Below are positions 5,207 to 5,214 of a stretch of 5,214 nt of DNA, in pieces. How positions within the stretch are numbered: position 1 is the stretch's first letter; the number at the start of each line of letters is the position of its first letter. Source of the DNA: an uncultured Collinsella sp. (GTDB lineage: Bacteria; Actinomycetota; Coriobacteriia; Coriobacteriales; Coriobacteriaceae); assembly GCA_900551625.1 (NCBI GenBank), contig URWZ01000131.1, positions 1 through 5,214 of the forward strand, in the 5' to 3' direction. The position numbers and the translations under genes were made by a program. The notes beneath the pieces were generated by a model. That model worked only from the letters and a program-made list of their open reading frames with translations, had not been told where the DNA came from and did no database searches.

Positions 5207-5214
5207 TATGCAGT
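5207..5214. other. i5 sample index attached to the adapter
   Basis: TATGCAGT directly follows the adapter where the i5 index sits, and it is the reverse complement of ACTGCATA, the Nextera index I know as S506/N506. The contig stops exactly at the end of these eight bases, just before the P5 sequence would begin. Confidence 0.9.

Overview
The window looks like a short draft contig from a GC-rich gut actinobacterium, most likely Collinsella or another member of Coriobacteriia. The basis is high-GC coding sequence, a short-form Dxs, an HD hydrolase and a CmpB-family membrane protein of the type seen in gut Gram-positives, and intergenic repeats of a kind I recall from Collinsella drafts. No marker gene is present, so the genus is an inference. 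The contig starts inside a repeat arm and ends in sequencing-library adapter, so both ends are assembly boundaries rather than biological ones.

Layout: positions 1-14 are one arm of a hairpin element whose full copy lies at 362-402. Positions 48-342 hold a striking non-coding array: a 15-base motif occurs eight times, in alternating orientation, every 39-41 bases, forming four 15-25-15 inverted-repeat units. A strong hairpin with a T-tract (362-402, read on the minus strand) ends the minus-strand gene dxs (405-2189), which encodes 1-deoxy-D-xylulose-5-phosphate synthase, the entry enzyme of the MEP isoprenoid pathway. It is a short, divergent form. A 228-base divergent intergenic region follows, with a perfect 18-base palindrome. 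Then comes a tight plus-strand pair: an HD-domain hydrolase (2418-2954) and a CmpB-family integral membrane protein (2958-3977), separated by 3 bases. A 253-base gap carries two weak hairpins and a promoter for a HAD-IIB (Cof-type) phosphatase (4231-5094). A second hairpin with the same core as the one at 362-402 follows its stop codon.

The right end holds a near-palindrome that fits a Gram-positive LexA (SOS) box over a possible promoter, so an SOS-type gene may begin just past the contig end. Real genome sequence appears to stop at 5173. Positions 5174-5206 match the Nextera/Tn5 Read 1 adapter, and 5207-5214 match an 8-base i5 index.

The genes do not form one pathway. Dxs is housekeeping metabolism. 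The HD and CmpB genes are probably co-transcribed and translationally coupled, with unknown joint function. The HAD phosphatase is an independent unit. The most interesting unexplained items are the alternating 40-base repeat lattice, the HD-CmpB pair and the altered active-site positions of Dxs.
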